Shown here one piece after another: positions 43,202 to 52,974 of a stretch of DNA of 64,000 nt (within the stretch, counting starts at the first letter, position 1; each line of letters begins with the position of its first letter). The notes under the pieces are model-generated. The model did not search any database. It was not told the DNA's origin and worked only from the letters and a program-made list of their open reading frames with translations. Position numbers and translations under genes: made by a program. The stretch is from Lachnospiraceae bacterium (lineage in GTDB: Bacteria > Bacillota > Clostridia > Lachnospirales > Lachnospiraceae). The stretch spans positions 1-64,000 of the forward strand of contig SVFM01000012.1 of NCBI GenBank assembly GCA_015056865.1. Direction: 5' to 3'.

Positions 43202-43378
43202 TCAAACAAACTGATTACGCTCTCTATCATAATGATAATCGATTGTGGCCAACCGGTTTGTCACCTCCTGAGACTCTAGATCCAGATCCTCACATAGTGC
43301 CTCCAGGTCGGAATAATAGTCCCGTAATTTTAAATTGATAAAGCTGAGCAGCATAACCGGATCCTTGGGTATCATCAT
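43202..43378 (-). CDS. DUF4250 family small protein
   Basis: A 58-residue protein begins MMIPKDPVMLLSFINLKLRD and ends DYHYDRERNQFV, matching the DUF4250 family found in Clostridia and Bacteroides. GGAGAGG lies 7 nt before ATG 43378. It is acidic and predicted helical, of unknown function. It lies 21 nt downstream of clpB on the same strand and may be co-transcribed with it. Confidence 0.85.
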   Translation of the reverse strand: MMIPKDPVMLLSFINLKLRDYYSDLEALCEDLDLESQEVTNRLATIDYHYDRERNQFV

Positions 43379-43399
43379 TTCCGCACCTCTCCTGTTCTC

Positions 43400-45988
43400 T
43401 TATTTGTCTTTTACAACCGCCTTCAGCTTTGCATCTTCCACGGTGATCAGAATCGTATCTCCTTCCTGCACCTGATCCGTCAGGATCAATCTGGCAGAAA
43501 GTGTCTCCACGTGCTTCTGAATATACCTCTTCAGCGGTCTTGCTCCGTAAATAGGATCATAGGCTTGATCCACAACGAAACCGCGTGCCTCCCGGGTCAG
43601 TTCCACAGTCAGCTCCTTATCCTTCAGGCGCCTGTTTAAATCTGCTATGATCAAGTTGATGATACCACCGATATTTTCCTTCGTCAACGGCTTGAACAAA
43701 ATGGTCTCATCCAAACGATTCAGAAATTCCGGCCTGAAGTGCCCTCTCAGTTCATTCATGACCATCTGCTCAGCTTCCGGGGCTATGGTTCCATCCGGCC
43801 TGATGCCTTCCAGCAGGTAGGTCGCGCCTATATTGGAGGTCATGATCAATATGGTGTTTTTAAAGTCCACGGTGCGTCCCTGGGAATCTGTAATCCGTCC
43901 GTCATCCAGTACCTGCAAAAGCACATTGAACACATCCGGATGGGCCTTTTCAATCTCATCAAACAGTACCACGGAGTAAGGCTTTCTTCTGACTGCTTCG
44001 GTCAATTGTCCGCCTTCTTCATAGCCCACATATCCGGGAGGTGCTCCGATCAGGCGGGATACCGAGTACTTCTCCATATATTCACTCATATCGATGCGCA
44101 CCATATTATTTTCATCGTCAAAAAGGGCTGCCGCCAGAGATTTGGCGAGCTCCGTTTTTCCTACACCGGTAGGCCCCAGAAAGAGGAAGGAGCCAATGGG
44201 CTTGCTGGGATCTTTAATGCCTGCCTTGGAGCGGATGATGGCGTCTGTCACTTTGGACACGCCTTCTTCCTGCCCGATCACACGGCGATGCAACTCCTGA
44301 TCCAGATGCAAGGTCTTGCTGCGCTCACTCTCCGTCAGCTTTGTCACCGGAATACCGGTCCATCTGGAAACGATCCGGGAAATCTCCTCCTCCGATACAC
44401 TCTCATGCACCAGAGACATATCCGCGGCCTTCATCTTCTCTTCCTCTGCCTCCAGCTGTTTTTTCAGTGCCGGAAGCTTGCCGTAGGAAAGCTCCGCAGC
44501 CTTCTCCAGGTTGCCTTCCCTTTGGGCGATCTGAATCTGACTGCCCAGTTCCTCTATCTCCTCCCGCAGCTTGGACAATCTGTCCACAGATGCTTTTTCA
44601 TTATCCCACTGGGCCTTGCGGTTATTAAATGCATCCTTCAGCTCCGCCAGGTCTCTCTGCAGATTGGCAAGACGCTCCCGACTGATCCGGTCATCCTCCT
44701 TCTTCAGGGCTGCCTCTTCGATCTCCAACTGCATGATACGGCGCTGCATTTCATCCAGCTCTGTGGGCAGAGAATCCAGCTCCGTCTTGATTAAAGCACA
44801 GGCCTCATCCACCAGATCAATGGCCTTATCCGGCAAAAAACGATCCGAAATATAACGATGGGACAAGGTAGCTGCGCTGACCAGGGCATTGTCCATGATC
44901 TTCACACCGTGATACACTTCGTAACGCTCCTTCAGACCTCGCAGGATAGATATGGTATCCTCCACCGTAGGTTCCTCCACCATAACCGGTTGGAATCTCC
45001 GTTCCAGGGCAGCATCCTTCTCAATATACTGGCGATACTCATCCAAGGTGGTGGCACCGATACAGTGCAGCTCCCCACGGGCCAGCATAGGCTTAAGCAT
45101 ATTCCCTGCATCCAAAGCACCGTCTGTCTTGCCAGCCCCTACGATGGTATGCAGCTCATCGATGAACAAAATGATCTGTCCCTGGCTCTTTTTCACCTCT
45201 TCCAGCACTGCCTTCAGACGCTCCTCAAACTCACCCCGATACTTGGCCCCTGCTACCAGGGCTCCCATATCCAGCGCGAAAATCTTCTTATCCTGCAATC
45301 CCTGGGGCACATCTCCCCGAACGATACGCTGGGCCAGTCCTTCCACTACCGCTGTCTTGCCTACACCGGGCTCTCCGATGAGCACCGGGTTATTCTTGGT
45401 CTTACGGGAGAGGATGCGGATAATATTTCTGATCTCACTGTCCCTGCCGATGACCGGGTCCAGCTTCTGACTTCTGGCCTTTTCCACCAGATCCTGCCCG
45501 TATTTCTCTAATGTATCGTAAGTGGCCTCCGGATTGTCGCTGGTCACCCGCTGGTTGCCTCTGACTGTAGAAAGAGCCTGTAAAAAACGCTCCCTGGTAA
45601 TACCATACTCCTTCCACAACTCTTTGATGGTTCTGCTGGGATGCTCAATCATGGACAAAAACAGATGCTCCACCGACACATACTCATCCCCCATACGCTT
45701 GGCCTCGTCCTCTGCGCTGATCAGAACCTTATTCAGATCCTGACCTACATAAATCTGGCCTCCCTGGACCTTCACTCTTTTGGACAAGGCTTCCCGGGCC
45801 CGATCCAAAAAGTGCTCCTTGTTGATCTCCATTTTCTCAATCAGCTTTAATATCAGACTGTCCTCTATGGTTAAAAGGCTGCAGAGCAAATGCTCCTGCT
45901 CGATCTCCTGATTGCCATATTCATAGGCCAGCTTCTGACACCCTTCCACGGCTTCCATGGATTTCTGTGTGAATTTTGAAATATTCAT
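43400..45988 (-). CDS. clpB: ATP-dependent chaperone ClpB
   Basis: The 862-residue ClpB disaggregase has an N-domain ([20 protein letters not shown]), a first AAA+ module with [15 protein letters not shown], and a long coiled-coil middle domain (about 400-540) that distinguishes ClpB from ClpA/C. A second AAA+ module has [17 protein letters not shown] and a C-terminal D2-small domain. It works with DnaK to rescue aggregated proteins. ATG 45988 follows AAGGAGG. Upstream, TTGATT and TATAGT 16 nt apart form a plausible sigma-A promoter; I saw no CIRCE element. Confidence 0.97.
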   Translation of the reverse strand: MNISKFTQKSMEAVEGCQKLAYEYGNQEIEQEHLLCSLLTIEDSLILKLIEKMEINKEHFLDRAREALSKRVKVQGGQIYVGQDLNKVLISAEDEAKRMGDEYVSVEHLFLSMIEHPSRTIKELWKEYGITRERFLQALSTVRGNQRVTSDNPEATYDTLEKYGQDLVEKARSQKLDPVIGRDSEIRNIIRILSRKTKNNPVLIGEPGVGKTAVVEGLAQRIVRGDVPQGLQDKKIFALDMGALVAGAKYRGEFEERLKAVLEEVKKSQGQIILFIDELHTIVGAGKTDGALDAGNMLKPMLARGELHCIGATTLDEYRQYIEKDAALERRFQPVMVEEPTVEDTISILRGLKERYEVYHGVKIMDNALVSAATLSHRYISDRFLPDKAIDLVDEACALIKTELDSLPTELDEMQRRIMQLEIEEAALKKEDDRISRERLANLQRDLAELKDAFNNRKAQWDNEKASVDRLSKLREEIEELGSQIQIAQREGNLEKAAELSYGKLPALKKQLEAEEEKMKAADMSLVHESVSEEEISRIVSRWTGIPVTKLTESERSKTLHLDQELHRRVIGQEEGVSKVTDAIIRSKAGIKDPSKPIGSFLFLGPTGVGKTELAKSLAAALFDDENNMVRIDMSEYMEKYSVSRLIGAPPGYVGYEEGGQLTEAVRRKPYSVVLFDEIEKAHPDVFNVLLQVLDDGRITDSQGRTVDFKNTILIMTSNIGATYLLEGIRPDGTIAPEAEQMVMNELRGHFRPEFLNRLDETILFKPLTKENIGGIINLIIADLNRRLKDKELTVELTREARGFVVDQAYDPIYGARPLKRYIQKHVETLSARLILTDQVQEGDTILITVEDAKLKAVVKDK

Positions 45989-46127
45989 ATTGCATGCCTC
46001 CTTATTTGTTCTATAGATACTATAACACATAAAACATATAAATCAATAAGAAAATAGGAAAAAATTTGAAAAAAAATTATAAACTTATCATATACTGAAA
46101 CAACAGCATGCCCGAAGCGAGTTCTCT

Positions 46128-47480
46128 ATGCCTGCATTTCTCTCTCATGCCATCGACTGGCTAAACCGTCTGCTCTGGAATGGTCCTCTCCTTATTTTAT
46201 TATGTGCAACCCATCTGCTTTTTACCATCCGTCTGGGATTTCCCCAAAAGAACACCTTTCGTGCCATCAAACTTTCTGTCGCACCGGAGGCTGCCGAAAA
46301 AAACAGCAAAAATTTAAGTGGATTTGCAACTCTGGCCACTACCCTTGCGGCCACCTTAGGTACCGGCAACATTGTGGGCGTATCCACAGCCATTGCCGCC
46401 GGCGGCCCGGGAGCCCTGTTCTGGTGCTGGATCACCGGCATCCTGGGTATGGCCACTGCCTATGCGGAGTGTTTTTTAAGTGTGCATTTTCGACACAGGC
46501 GCTCTGACGGCAGTTATACTGGAGGCCCTATGTATGTACTGGAAAAAGGCCTGGGAAGTCCCAAACTGGGGAAGCTTTACGCCTGCTGCACCCTGCTGGC
46601 TGCCTTCGGTGTGGGCTGCACTACCCAGTCCAGCGCTATCGCCGACGCTCTTACCACCCTCTGGAAAATCCCGCCTCAATTGACCGGTGCTCTCATCGCT
46701 TTGATCGCTGGTGCGGTGATCCTGGGCGGCATCCATTCTATCAGTCGTTTTTGCACCAGGATCGTGCCGCTTATGGGTGGATTATACATAGCTGCCTGCT
46801 TACTGTTGCTGTTTCAGAACGCTGCTTTCCTGCCTAAGTCCATCGGCGTGATCCTGCAAACCGCCTTTGCTCCCCGGGCAGTCTCGGGAGGCCTGCTGGG
46901 AGGTTCTTTTCTGATGGCCGCCAGATACGGTATCGCCAGAGGCTTGTTTACCAATGAAGCCGGCATAGGTACTGCTGCCATTGCTGCCGGCAGCACCCGG
47001 AATGCCTCCCCCACCAGGCAAGGCCTAATCTCCATGACCGCAGTATTTTGGGACACCGTGGTCATGTGCGCTTTGACCGGGCTTGTTATTGTGTCCAACC
47101 TGCTGCGTTTTCCCGGCTCTGCCCGAGGCTTCTCCGAAGCCGGGCTTACCGGTGCTGCCTTTTTGTCCTTTCCCTTTGGCGGAAACACCTTTTTAACACT
47201 GCTCCTGATCGCCTTCGCCATTACCACCCTGATCGGCTGGTGCTATCTGGGAGAAAAAGGAGCGGAATACCTGTTTTATACCAAAGGCACCTGCTTCTAT
47301 CACGTAATATATATTATTATGATCTATATAGGCGCCATCCTTCCAATGGAATATGTGTGGGGCATCACTGACCTGATCAATGGTTTCATGGTGCTGCCCA
47401 ATATACTCACCCTGTGGTGCCTGAAAAGCATGATTGAACCTCCTTTCAGACATAAAAATACATCCCCCAAAAAGCGTTGA
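46128..47480 (+). CDS. Alanine/glycine:cation symporter family protein
   Basis: The 450-residue AGCS (AlsT/DagA) transporter has about 10-11 membrane helices. NLSGFATLATTLAATLGTGNIVGVSTAI, GGPGALFWCWITGILGMATAYAE, RFPGSARGFSEAG and FTNEAGIGTAAIAAGSTR are the diagnostic motifs. It takes up alanine or glycine with sodium or protons. The ribosome site before ATG 46128 is weak (GAAGCGAG). It is divergent from clpB. Confidence 0.93.
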   Translation: MPAFLSHAIDWLNRLLWNGPLLILLCATHLLFTIRLGFPQKNTFRAIKLSVAPEAAEKNSKNLSGFATLATTLAATLGTGNIVGVSTAIAAGGPGALFWCWITGILGMATAYAECFLSVHFRHRRSDGSYTGGPMYVLEKGLGSPKLGKLYACCTLLAAFGVGCTTQSSAIADALTTLWKIPPQLTGALIALIAGAVILGGIHSISRFCTRIVPLMGGLYIAACLLLLFQNAAFLPKSIGVILQTAFAPRAVSGGLLGGSFLMAARYGIARGLFTNEAGIGTAAIAAGSTRNASPTRQGLISMTAVFWDTVVMCALTGLVIVSNLLRFPGSARGFSEAGLTGAAFLSFPFGGNTFLTLLLIAFAITTLIGWCYLGEKGAEYLFYTKGTCFYHVIYIIMIYIGAILPMEYVWGITDLINGFMVLPNILTLWCLKSMIEPPFRHKNTSPKKR

Positions 47481-47542
47481 CTCCTCCCATACAGTCGTTC
47501 CTGTATCCTACAAAAAAAGCACGAAATCTTACAATATTTTTC

Positions 47543-47572
47543 TTGACAAAACTGCCCCTTTCCTGTTACACT
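47543..47572 (+). promoter_or_regulatory. Promoter of the cold shock gene
   Basis: TTGACA at 47543-47548 and TACACT at 47567-47572 are separated by 18 nt. It is about 135 nt upstream of the csp start, leaving a long leader. Confidence 0.65.
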
Positions 47573-47600
47573 TGCGTTGTATCTCACAAAGTCATTGATC

Positions 47601-47659
47601 TCACATATTTTTGTAAGTCTTTGCTCTGACGTGGATTTACAAAAATATGTGATTTTTTT
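47601..47659 (+). terminator. Intrinsic-terminator-like hairpin in the cold shock leader
   Basis: A perfect 16-bp stem (47601-47616 with 47637-47652) is followed by seven T residues. It lies between the csp promoter and the csp gene, so it may act as an attenuator or temperature-responsive element; alternatively it ends the symporter transcript. Confidence 0.75.
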
Positions 47660-47707
47660 GCCGGAGTCTTCAGATACAAAAACAAATTTTTCAGGAGGTA
47701 CTCGTTC

Positions 47708-47917
47708 ATGAATAACGGTACAGTAAAGTGGTTTAATGCTCAGAAAGGTTATGGTTTCATCACCAACGAAGCTACAGGCGAAGAAGTTTTCGTACATTTC
47801 TCCGCAATCAACGCTCAGGGCTTTAAGTCTCTGGAAGAAGGCCAGAAGGTTACCTTCGACACAGAAACCGACCCTCAGAACGGTAAGGTTCGTGCTGTCA
47901 ACGTAACAGTTGCTTAA
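47708..47917 (+). CDS. cspA: Cold shock protein
   Basis: The 69-residue CspA-family protein is a single OB-fold with RNP1 GYGFIT and RNP2 VFVHFSAI. It binds single-stranded RNA and melts structures that form at low temperature. CAGGAGG precedes the ATG. It has its own promoter and a roughly 130-nt leader containing a terminator-like hairpin, and a strong terminator follows at 47938-47967. Confidence 0.95.
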   Translation: MNNGTVKWFNAQKGYGFITNEATGEEVFVHFSAINAQGFKSLEEGQKVTFDTETDPQNGKVRAVNVTVA

Positions 47918-47937
47918 TCAACCAAATTTGAGTAACC

Positions 47938-47967
47938 CAAAGTGTCGCCTACGGGCGACACTTTTTT
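47938..47967 (+). terminator. Terminator of the cold shock gene
   Basis: AAAGTGTCGCC and GGCGACACTTT flank a short loop and are followed by a T-run, 20 nt after the stop codon. Confidence 0.85.
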
Positions 47968-48122
47968 ACGCTATAGGAACTTGCCATGGCCGGTAAGGGA
48001 AACAAAGCGGAAAACCCCTGCTATTGGTGTCAACGAAACGGAAAATATCCATTGTAAACAGATACAAAATGATGATATCAAAGATATAGGCAACAAAATA
48101 AATTATCAAAGGGGAAAAGCAA

Positions 48123-49259
48123 ATGAAAAAGATACGATTGGGTGTTGTTGGCCTTGGTCACAGAGGTCGTGAAATGTTTAAGTTGGCATCTATATTTGAT
48201 TGCGTGGAGGCAGCTGCAGCCTGTGACATCCTGCCCCGCAACTGGTATGAGAAACAGTGGCTTTCTGATGCATCTCTGGCAGAGCTTTTGCCGAACACGG
48301 TATTTTATGAGGATTATGACAAAATGCTAAAGGAGGCCGGGCTGGACGCCGTGTTGGTGGAGACCGGTGCGGATATTCACGCGGAGTTTTGCTGCAAGGC
48401 CTTGGCCAAAAATATCAACGTGCTGTCCGATATTCCCATGGTGGCCAATCTGAAAGAAGCGGAAATGCTCTGGAAGGCAGAGCAGGCATCCACTGCTATT
48501 CTTTCTACAGGCGCCAATGCCAATGAACAGAAGTTTGCGGTCCTGCTGCAGGATTTCTGGAAAAAGGGACTTCTGGGCAATCCTTATTATATGGAGGCAG
48601 AGTACATTCACTGGAGCATGCCGGGCAGTAAGGAAAGCGTCCATCTGAATGAAAACGGCGACTGGAGAAAGCTTTTGATCCCCATCCGCTACTGCACCCA
48701 CTCCTTAGGCCCCCTGCTTACTATTTTGAAGGAGGAGTTGCGCAAAGTCAGCTGTTTTGGTACCGGTATGCATGCAGATGATTATGTTACAGGAATCAAG
48801 AAGGACGACATGATGTGCACCCAGTTCCAGACGGATTCCGGTGTGGTTATCCGTCTGCTGAGAAACGGCCGCTGCCGGGCAGATATTGGCTGGCACAGTT
48901 ACCGGGTGTTTGGTACCGAAGGATATATGGAGAAAATTGATACCAGAGCAAAACATGGGCCTGTGATCCGTTACAATTCCATGAAGGAACTGGATACCTC
49001 CCTGAAGGAGATCGGCGGAGAATATATGCCTCCGGCCTATGCCAACAATCCGGCTGCAAAAGGACACGGAGGAGTGGACTATGCACTTCTGGATCACTTC
49101 TTCCAGGCCATTTTAAAGGGAGAACCGGCACCCATTTCCTTGAAAGAAGGTCTGGCTATGACCTTGCCGGGCATCTACGCGGAGGAATCTGCAAAGCGCG
49201 GAGGCGAAGTACTGCGCATGCGCTATCCCTGGGATGAGGATTGGACCACAGAAATCTAA
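48123..49259 (+). CDS. Gfo/Idh/MocA-family oxidoreductase
   Basis: The 378-residue protein has an N-terminal NAD(P)-binding Rossmann fold (IRLGVVGLGHRGREMFKLA) and a DAVLVETGADIHAEFCCKAL segment, with the usual EKP-like position reading DIPMVANLKEAE. A C-terminal alpha/beta dimerisation domain follows. Members oxidise or reduce sugars, inositols and their derivatives. It is the first gene of an operon with an M20 peptidase and an acyltransferase-like protein. AAGGGGAAAAG precedes the ATG. Confidence 0.88.
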   Translation: MKKIRLGVVGLGHRGREMFKLASIFDCVEAAAACDILPRNWYEKQWLSDASLAELLPNTVFYEDYDKMLKEAGLDAVLVETGADIHAEFCCKALAKNINVLSDIPMVANLKEAEMLWKAEQASTAILSTGANANEQKFAVLLQDFWKKGLLGNPYYMEAEYIHWSMPGSKESVHLNENGDWRKLLIPIRYCTHSLGPLLTILKEELRKVSCFGTGMHADDYVTGIKKDDMMCTQFQTDSGVVIRLLRNGRCRADIGWHSYRVFGTEGYMEKIDTRAKHGPVIRYNSMKELDTSLKEIGGEYMPPAYANNPAAKGHGGVDYALLDHFFQAILKGEPAPISLKEGLAMTLPGIYAEESAKRGGEVLRMRYPWDEDWTTEI

Positions 49260-49286
49260 AACGTGAATGCAGGGAGCAAAATCGAG

Positions 49287-50495
49287 ATGAAAAAAAAGGT
49301 ACTGGCATATATTGAAGAAAATCAGCAGGAGATACTGCACCAGCTGGCAAAGCTGGTGCAGATCGACACCCAGAATTTCCGCACCCACGGGAATGAGAAT
49401 AAGGGCCAGGACTATCTGGAGGGTATCTGTAGGGAGTTGGGACTTTCCGTTGACCGGTTTACACCGGCCAGTGTACCTGGTCTCACAGACTCGCCGGATT
49501 ACTGGGCCGGCAGGGGAGCTGATCAGCGGGAGAATCTGGTGGCTGTATTTCCCGGGCAGCAGGATGAGAACGGCATCATGCTGGCAGCCCACATGGACAC
49601 GGAAACGGTTGGCGCTCTGGCAGAGTGGTCAGTAGATCCCTTTTCCGGCCTGATCAGAGATGGCAAGCTTTACGGCAGAGGATCAGGGGATGATAAATTC
49701 GGCATTATCATGGCCTGGGCAGTTATCAAGGCCTTGCAGGCATGCGGTTTTACCCCTGACAAAAATATTCTTTTGGGCTCCTACTGTGATGAAGAAGGGG
49801 GCGGAGGAAACGGTGCCCTGGGGCTCTGTATGAAATATCCTTGTGAGACCTATGTGAATCTAGATGGTGCCGAGTTTGAAAGTGTTGCCAGCGGCGGCGG
49901 TTGTTACGCCATTGACATCTGGTCTACCAAAAAAGATTTGAGTGTGGCCTCTGTATTTGATATCTATGATGGTGTTTGCACACTGGTGGAGGAGCTTAAA
50001 GAACTGGACTGCCGGCCCGGCACTTCTGTGCGCCTCTCCGGCTTTAGCGGCGGCGAAGGCGGAGAAAAGGTGGGAAAGGTGAAATTTGCCCTATATACTG
50101 ATATGACCAAAGAAGAGGCAGCAATGGAGCTGTCTCTGATCCGGGAGCGTGTTTTGCCAAAACTGAACGAGTGGCAATTGGGCTGTAGTGAATTTTTGTT
50201 AAGGACCAGGTTCTTTCATTATGGAAAAACCCGAACAGACAGCCGGGAGGCTGAGATTATGCGGGATATTCTGCAGGAGGCAGAAGGGAAACAGCCTACC
50301 GGGGCCAGCACCGGCCTTACTGATCTTAGCATTTTCCTGCACTGGGGAAGTGACAACAGCTTTAATTTGGGTATGGAGACCGGTTCTGCACAGGGCGGTG
50401 GCCCCCATCAGGTGAACGAGCATATTGTTTGTGAAAATCTGATAAAACGTATCAAGCAGCTGGCACTATTTGTGATGAGGACAAGCAAGGTATGA
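49287..50495 (+). CDS. M20-family metallopeptidase/deacylase
   Basis: The protein of about 402 residues belongs to the ArgE/DapE/CPG2 family. LVQIDTQNF is near the start; metal ligands appear in LAAHMDTETVG and RGSGDDKFGIIMAW, and the catalytic Glu in YCDEEGGGGNG, with H-QVNEHI near the end. Such enzymes hydrolyse N-acyl amino acids or small peptides using two zinc ions. I prefer ATG 49287, after GGGAG, to the upstream GTG 49263. It overlaps the next gene by ATGA. Confidence 0.85.
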   Translation: MKKKVLAYIEENQQEILHQLAKLVQIDTQNFRTHGNENKGQDYLEGICRELGLSVDRFTPASVPGLTDSPDYWAGRGADQRENLVAVFPGQQDENGIMLAAHMDTETVGALAEWSVDPFSGLIRDGKLYGRGSGDDKFGIIMAWAVIKALQACGFTPDKNILLGSYCDEEGGGGNGALGLCMKYPCETYVNLDGAEFESVASGGGCYAIDIWSTKKDLSVASVFDIYDGVCTLVEELKELDCRPGTSVRLSGFSGGEGGEKVGKVKFALYTDMTKEEAAMELSLIRERVLPKLNEWQLGCSEFLLRTRFFHYGKTRTDSREAEIMRDILQEAEGKQPTGASTGLTDLSIFLHWGSDNSFNLGMETGSAQGGGPHQVNEHIVCENLIKRIKQLALFVMRTSKV

Positions 50496-51301
50496 GGGAA
50501 AGAAGTCAATCGGAAGTGAAAGAAATCATCCGCAAGTGGTATAAAGTACTGAAGATTCCGGAACAGTATGGCGGGGATTTTCAGGCCTATCTGGAGAATA
50601 CAACCATCCTGCCCCATATTACCCCGGAAGAATATGAGGAAGCAGGAGGGGAAGAAAATATCCTCTACTGCCTGTATTTTTGTGAAAGGTTGCAGGAACG
50701 CTACCTGGAAAAAGGGATCGACTTGAAGATTCTCTACGATACTCTGCAGGAATTATTTCTCTGGACCAGATCCTGCAGCCGGCGGAAGGGAAAACTGTGG
50801 CTGGAAAATCTCTGGTGGGTAAAGCTACATCTGACCATGAAACTGTTTCGGCTGGGCAGACTGAACTTCTGTATGGGACTGGAGCACAACCATCTGCCTC
50901 AGTGGGAGCTGCCCATGGGAACACCCATTATGGAAGTCCATATTCCCAGGGCAGATTCTTTGACCCGGGAGGATTGCAAAAAGTCTTTTGCACAGGCCAG
51001 AACGTTTTTTGCCACTTATTTTCCGGAGTTTCAATATCGATATTTTACCTGCCACTCCTGGCTGTTGGACAGTAAACTGAAAGAATTACTGCCTCAGGAT
51101 AGTAACATTATAAAATTTCAGGAGATGTTCCGGTTGGTATCGGAGACAGAGTCCCAGGAAACCCTACACTATGTATTTGGGGCAGGGACCACCAGAGAGA
51201 ATCTGTCAGAAAAAGAATGTAGTACCAGTTTGGCATCCAAAGTAAAGGAAAGGGTGCTGAACGGGGAAACTTTTCATGAGAGTTATGGAATACTGAAATA
51301 A
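50492..51301 (+). CDS. Putative acyltransferase-domain protein (DUF5596-like)
   Basis: The 269-residue protein has an N-terminal helical part ([37 protein letters not shown]) and a C-terminal GNAT-C-like part ([53 protein letters not shown]). This pattern is what Clostridia annotate as an acyltransferase-domain protein with DUF5596. No acetyl-CoA loop is obvious, so activity is unproven. It is coupled to the M20 peptidase by an ATGA overlap, so it shares that operon's role. Confidence 0.6.
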   Translation: MRERSQSEVKEIIRKWYKVLKIPEQYGGDFQAYLENTTILPHITPEEYEEAGGEENILYCLYFCERLQERYLEKGIDLKILYDTLQELFLWTRSCSRRKGKLWLENLWWVKLHLTMKLFRLGRLNFCMGLEHNHLPQWELPMGTPIMEVHIPRADSLTREDCKKSFAQARTFFATYFPEFQYRYFTCHSWLLDSKLKELLPQDSNIIKFQEMFRLVSETESQETLHYVFGAGTTRENLSEKECSTSLASKVKERVLNGETFHESYGILK

Positions 51302-51323
51302 CCAAAACTTAGGAGGAACTATC

Positions 51324-51890
51324 ATGACTTTGATAGATTTGTTTTTTATAGCCATCGGACTTTCCATGGATGCTTTTGCGGTAGCGATCTGCAAAGGCCT
51401 TGCCCTTTGTAAGATAAATCTTAAAAAAGCTGCCATCGTAGGCCTTTGGTTTGGCGGCTTTCAGGCTCTCATGCCTGCCATCGGCTATCTGATCGGTTAC
51501 CGTTTCCGGGAAAATATCACCTTCCTGGATCACTGGATTGCCTTCATCCTCCTCGGTATCATCGGTATTAGCATGATAAAAGAAGCCATGTCCAAGGAAG
51601 ACCAGGAACCGGATGCCTCACTAAAATTTAAAGCTATGATCGTGCTGGCCATTGCCACCAGCATCGACGCTCTGGCCGTAGGTGTGAGCTTTGCCTTCAT
51701 GCCTGACGTACCTATCCTTCCCGCAGTTGCTTTCATCGGTGTCATCACCTTTATCCTATCTGCCCTGGGCGTGCGACTGGGCAGCATCTTTGGCTGTAAG
51801 TACAAGGCCAAGGCAGAACTTTGCGGTGGCATCATCCTGATTCTTATGGGAACCAAAATCCTGCTGGAGCATCTGGGAATATTAGGTTGA
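51324..51890 (+). CDS. mntP: Manganese efflux pump MntP
   Basis: This 188-residue membrane protein has six hydrophobic segments in two repeats. The repeats are marked by [18 protein letters not shown] and [16 protein letters not shown], whose Asp residues are conserved in MntP. It exports Mn2+ from the cytoplasm. TAGGAGG precedes the ATG, only 22 nt after the acyltransferase-like gene, so there is no room for a manganese (yybP-ykoY) riboswitch directly in front. Confidence 0.93.
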   Translation: MTLIDLFFIAIGLSMDAFAVAICKGLALCKINLKKAAIVGLWFGGFQALMPAIGYLIGYRFRENITFLDHWIAFILLGIIGISMIKEAMSKEDQEPDASLKFKAMIVLAIATSIDALAVGVSFAFMPDVPILPAVAFIGVITFILSALGVRLGSIFGCKYKAKAELCGGIILILMGTKILLEHLGILG

Positions 51891-51902
51891 AAATGGAGCC
51901 GG

Positions 51903-52129
51903 CAAATGTGGCCATTGATTTGGGCCGGGCGGTTTCCCGGTAGCAAAAAACAGGTCTCATTCGGACACGCTTGCGCTCCGTGAAAGAACGTAATGGTCGC
52001 TAGACTCGAGGCGAATCGTTATACGCCTCGCCTGACCTCGTCAAGCGCCAACGTCTTTCAAGGGTCCATCATGGAGACCTGTTTTTTGCTACCGGGAAAC
52101 CGCCCGGCCCAAATCAATGGCCACATTTG
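51903..52129. repeat. Perfect 56-bp inverted repeat with a structured 115-bp centre
   Basis: 51903-51958 is exactly the reverse complement of 52074-52129. The arms include an internal CCGGGCGGTTTCCCGG hairpin and a run of six A. The 115-bp centre has more symmetry: CGAGGCG/CGCCTCG around 52008-52030 and TGAAAGA/TCTTTCA pairing across the loop. The whole could fold into a cruciform of over 220 nt. It lies between the convergent mntP and response regulator genes. It is far larger than a terminator and may be a MITE or another mobile repeat. Confidence 0.9.
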
Positions 52130-52140
52130 TCTGTAATATT

Positions 52141-52809
52141 TCACCCCACTTTATACCCGGTTCCCCAGACCACTTTCAAATACTCCGGCTCCTTCGGGTT
52201 CTTTTCTATTTTTTCACGAATATGTCGTATATGTACTGCTACCGTGTTGTCCGCTCCCATAGCATCCATATGCCAGATAGATTCGTAAATCTGTCCGTTG
52301 GACAGCACCCTGCCTTTCTCTTGCATAAGTAACCTTAATATCTTATATTCTATGGGAGTCAGACGTACTTCCCTGCCCTCTACCGTCACCTTTCTTTGTA
52401 CATCATTCACAACCAGGCCCTTTACTGTATAGATATTCCCGGTATTGTTACAATACGTGCTCAACTGTGTATATCTACGAATCTGGCACTTGATCCTGGC
52501 CAAAAGTTCCAAGGGATTGCAGGGATGTACCACATAATCATCTGCTCCTGCATCCAGTGCTGCTATCTTGCTCCATTCATCTGCCTTTCCGGAAAGAACA
52601 ATGATCGGCATATTGCTAAGAGAACGAATATATCGTATAAAATCTAACTCATTGTCAGTAAGAAGCAGTTTTATTGCCGATGTCTCTCGAAGTTCGATCT
52701 CTTCCAGTTCCGACACAACCAGCATATCATATCCTTCCCCTCGAAACAGTGGCTGCATCAGTTTCATGACTTCTGTAGGATTGTTGTACATCAATATATT
52801 TTTGTTCAT
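52141..52809 (-). CDS. OmpR-type winged-helix response regulator with a degenerate receiver
   Basis: This protein of about 222 residues has an N-terminal receiver-like domain (about 1-110) and a C-terminal OmpR/PhoB winged helix (RKVTVEGREVRLTPIEYKILRLL, DNTVAVHIRHIREKI, VWGTGYKVG). The receiver is atypical. The strand that should carry the phospho-Asp reads IKLLLTDNELDFIRYI with a shortened loop, and the conserved Lys of the KP motif is His (ADDYVVHPCNPLELL). No kinase gene is adjacent. It may be regulated without phosphorylation. ATG 52809 follows AGGAGG; the frame is open to 52857. Confidence 0.82.
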   Translation of the reverse strand: MNKNILMYNNPTEVMKLMQPLFRGEGYDMLVVSELEEIELRETSAIKLLLTDNELDFIRYIRSLSNMPIIVLSGKADEWSKIAALDAGADDYVVHPCNPLELLARIKCQIRRYTQLSTYCNNTGNIYTVKGLVVNDVQRKVTVEGREVRLTPIEYKILRLLMQEKGRVLSNGQIYESIWHMDAMGADNTVAVHIRHIREKIEKNPKEPEYLKVVWGTGYKVG

Positions 52810-52974
52810 AGCCTGCTGCCTCCTGTCAAAATAGCCTTTTATCAGATACGATTCCAATCCTCTTTATTTATGGAGAGATATAGAGACATAAAAAAACAAC
52901 CGCTTCCCGGTCAAAGGAATAGATTGTTTTGATAGGCACGTAACATTACCATATAAACGGTATCAAGCGATATT

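Noticed and set aside
43739-44794. A 351-codon ORF antisense to clpB
   Set aside because: Long antisense frames are common opposite conserved genes of this base composition; there is no ribosome site or recognisable domain, and clpB is certain.
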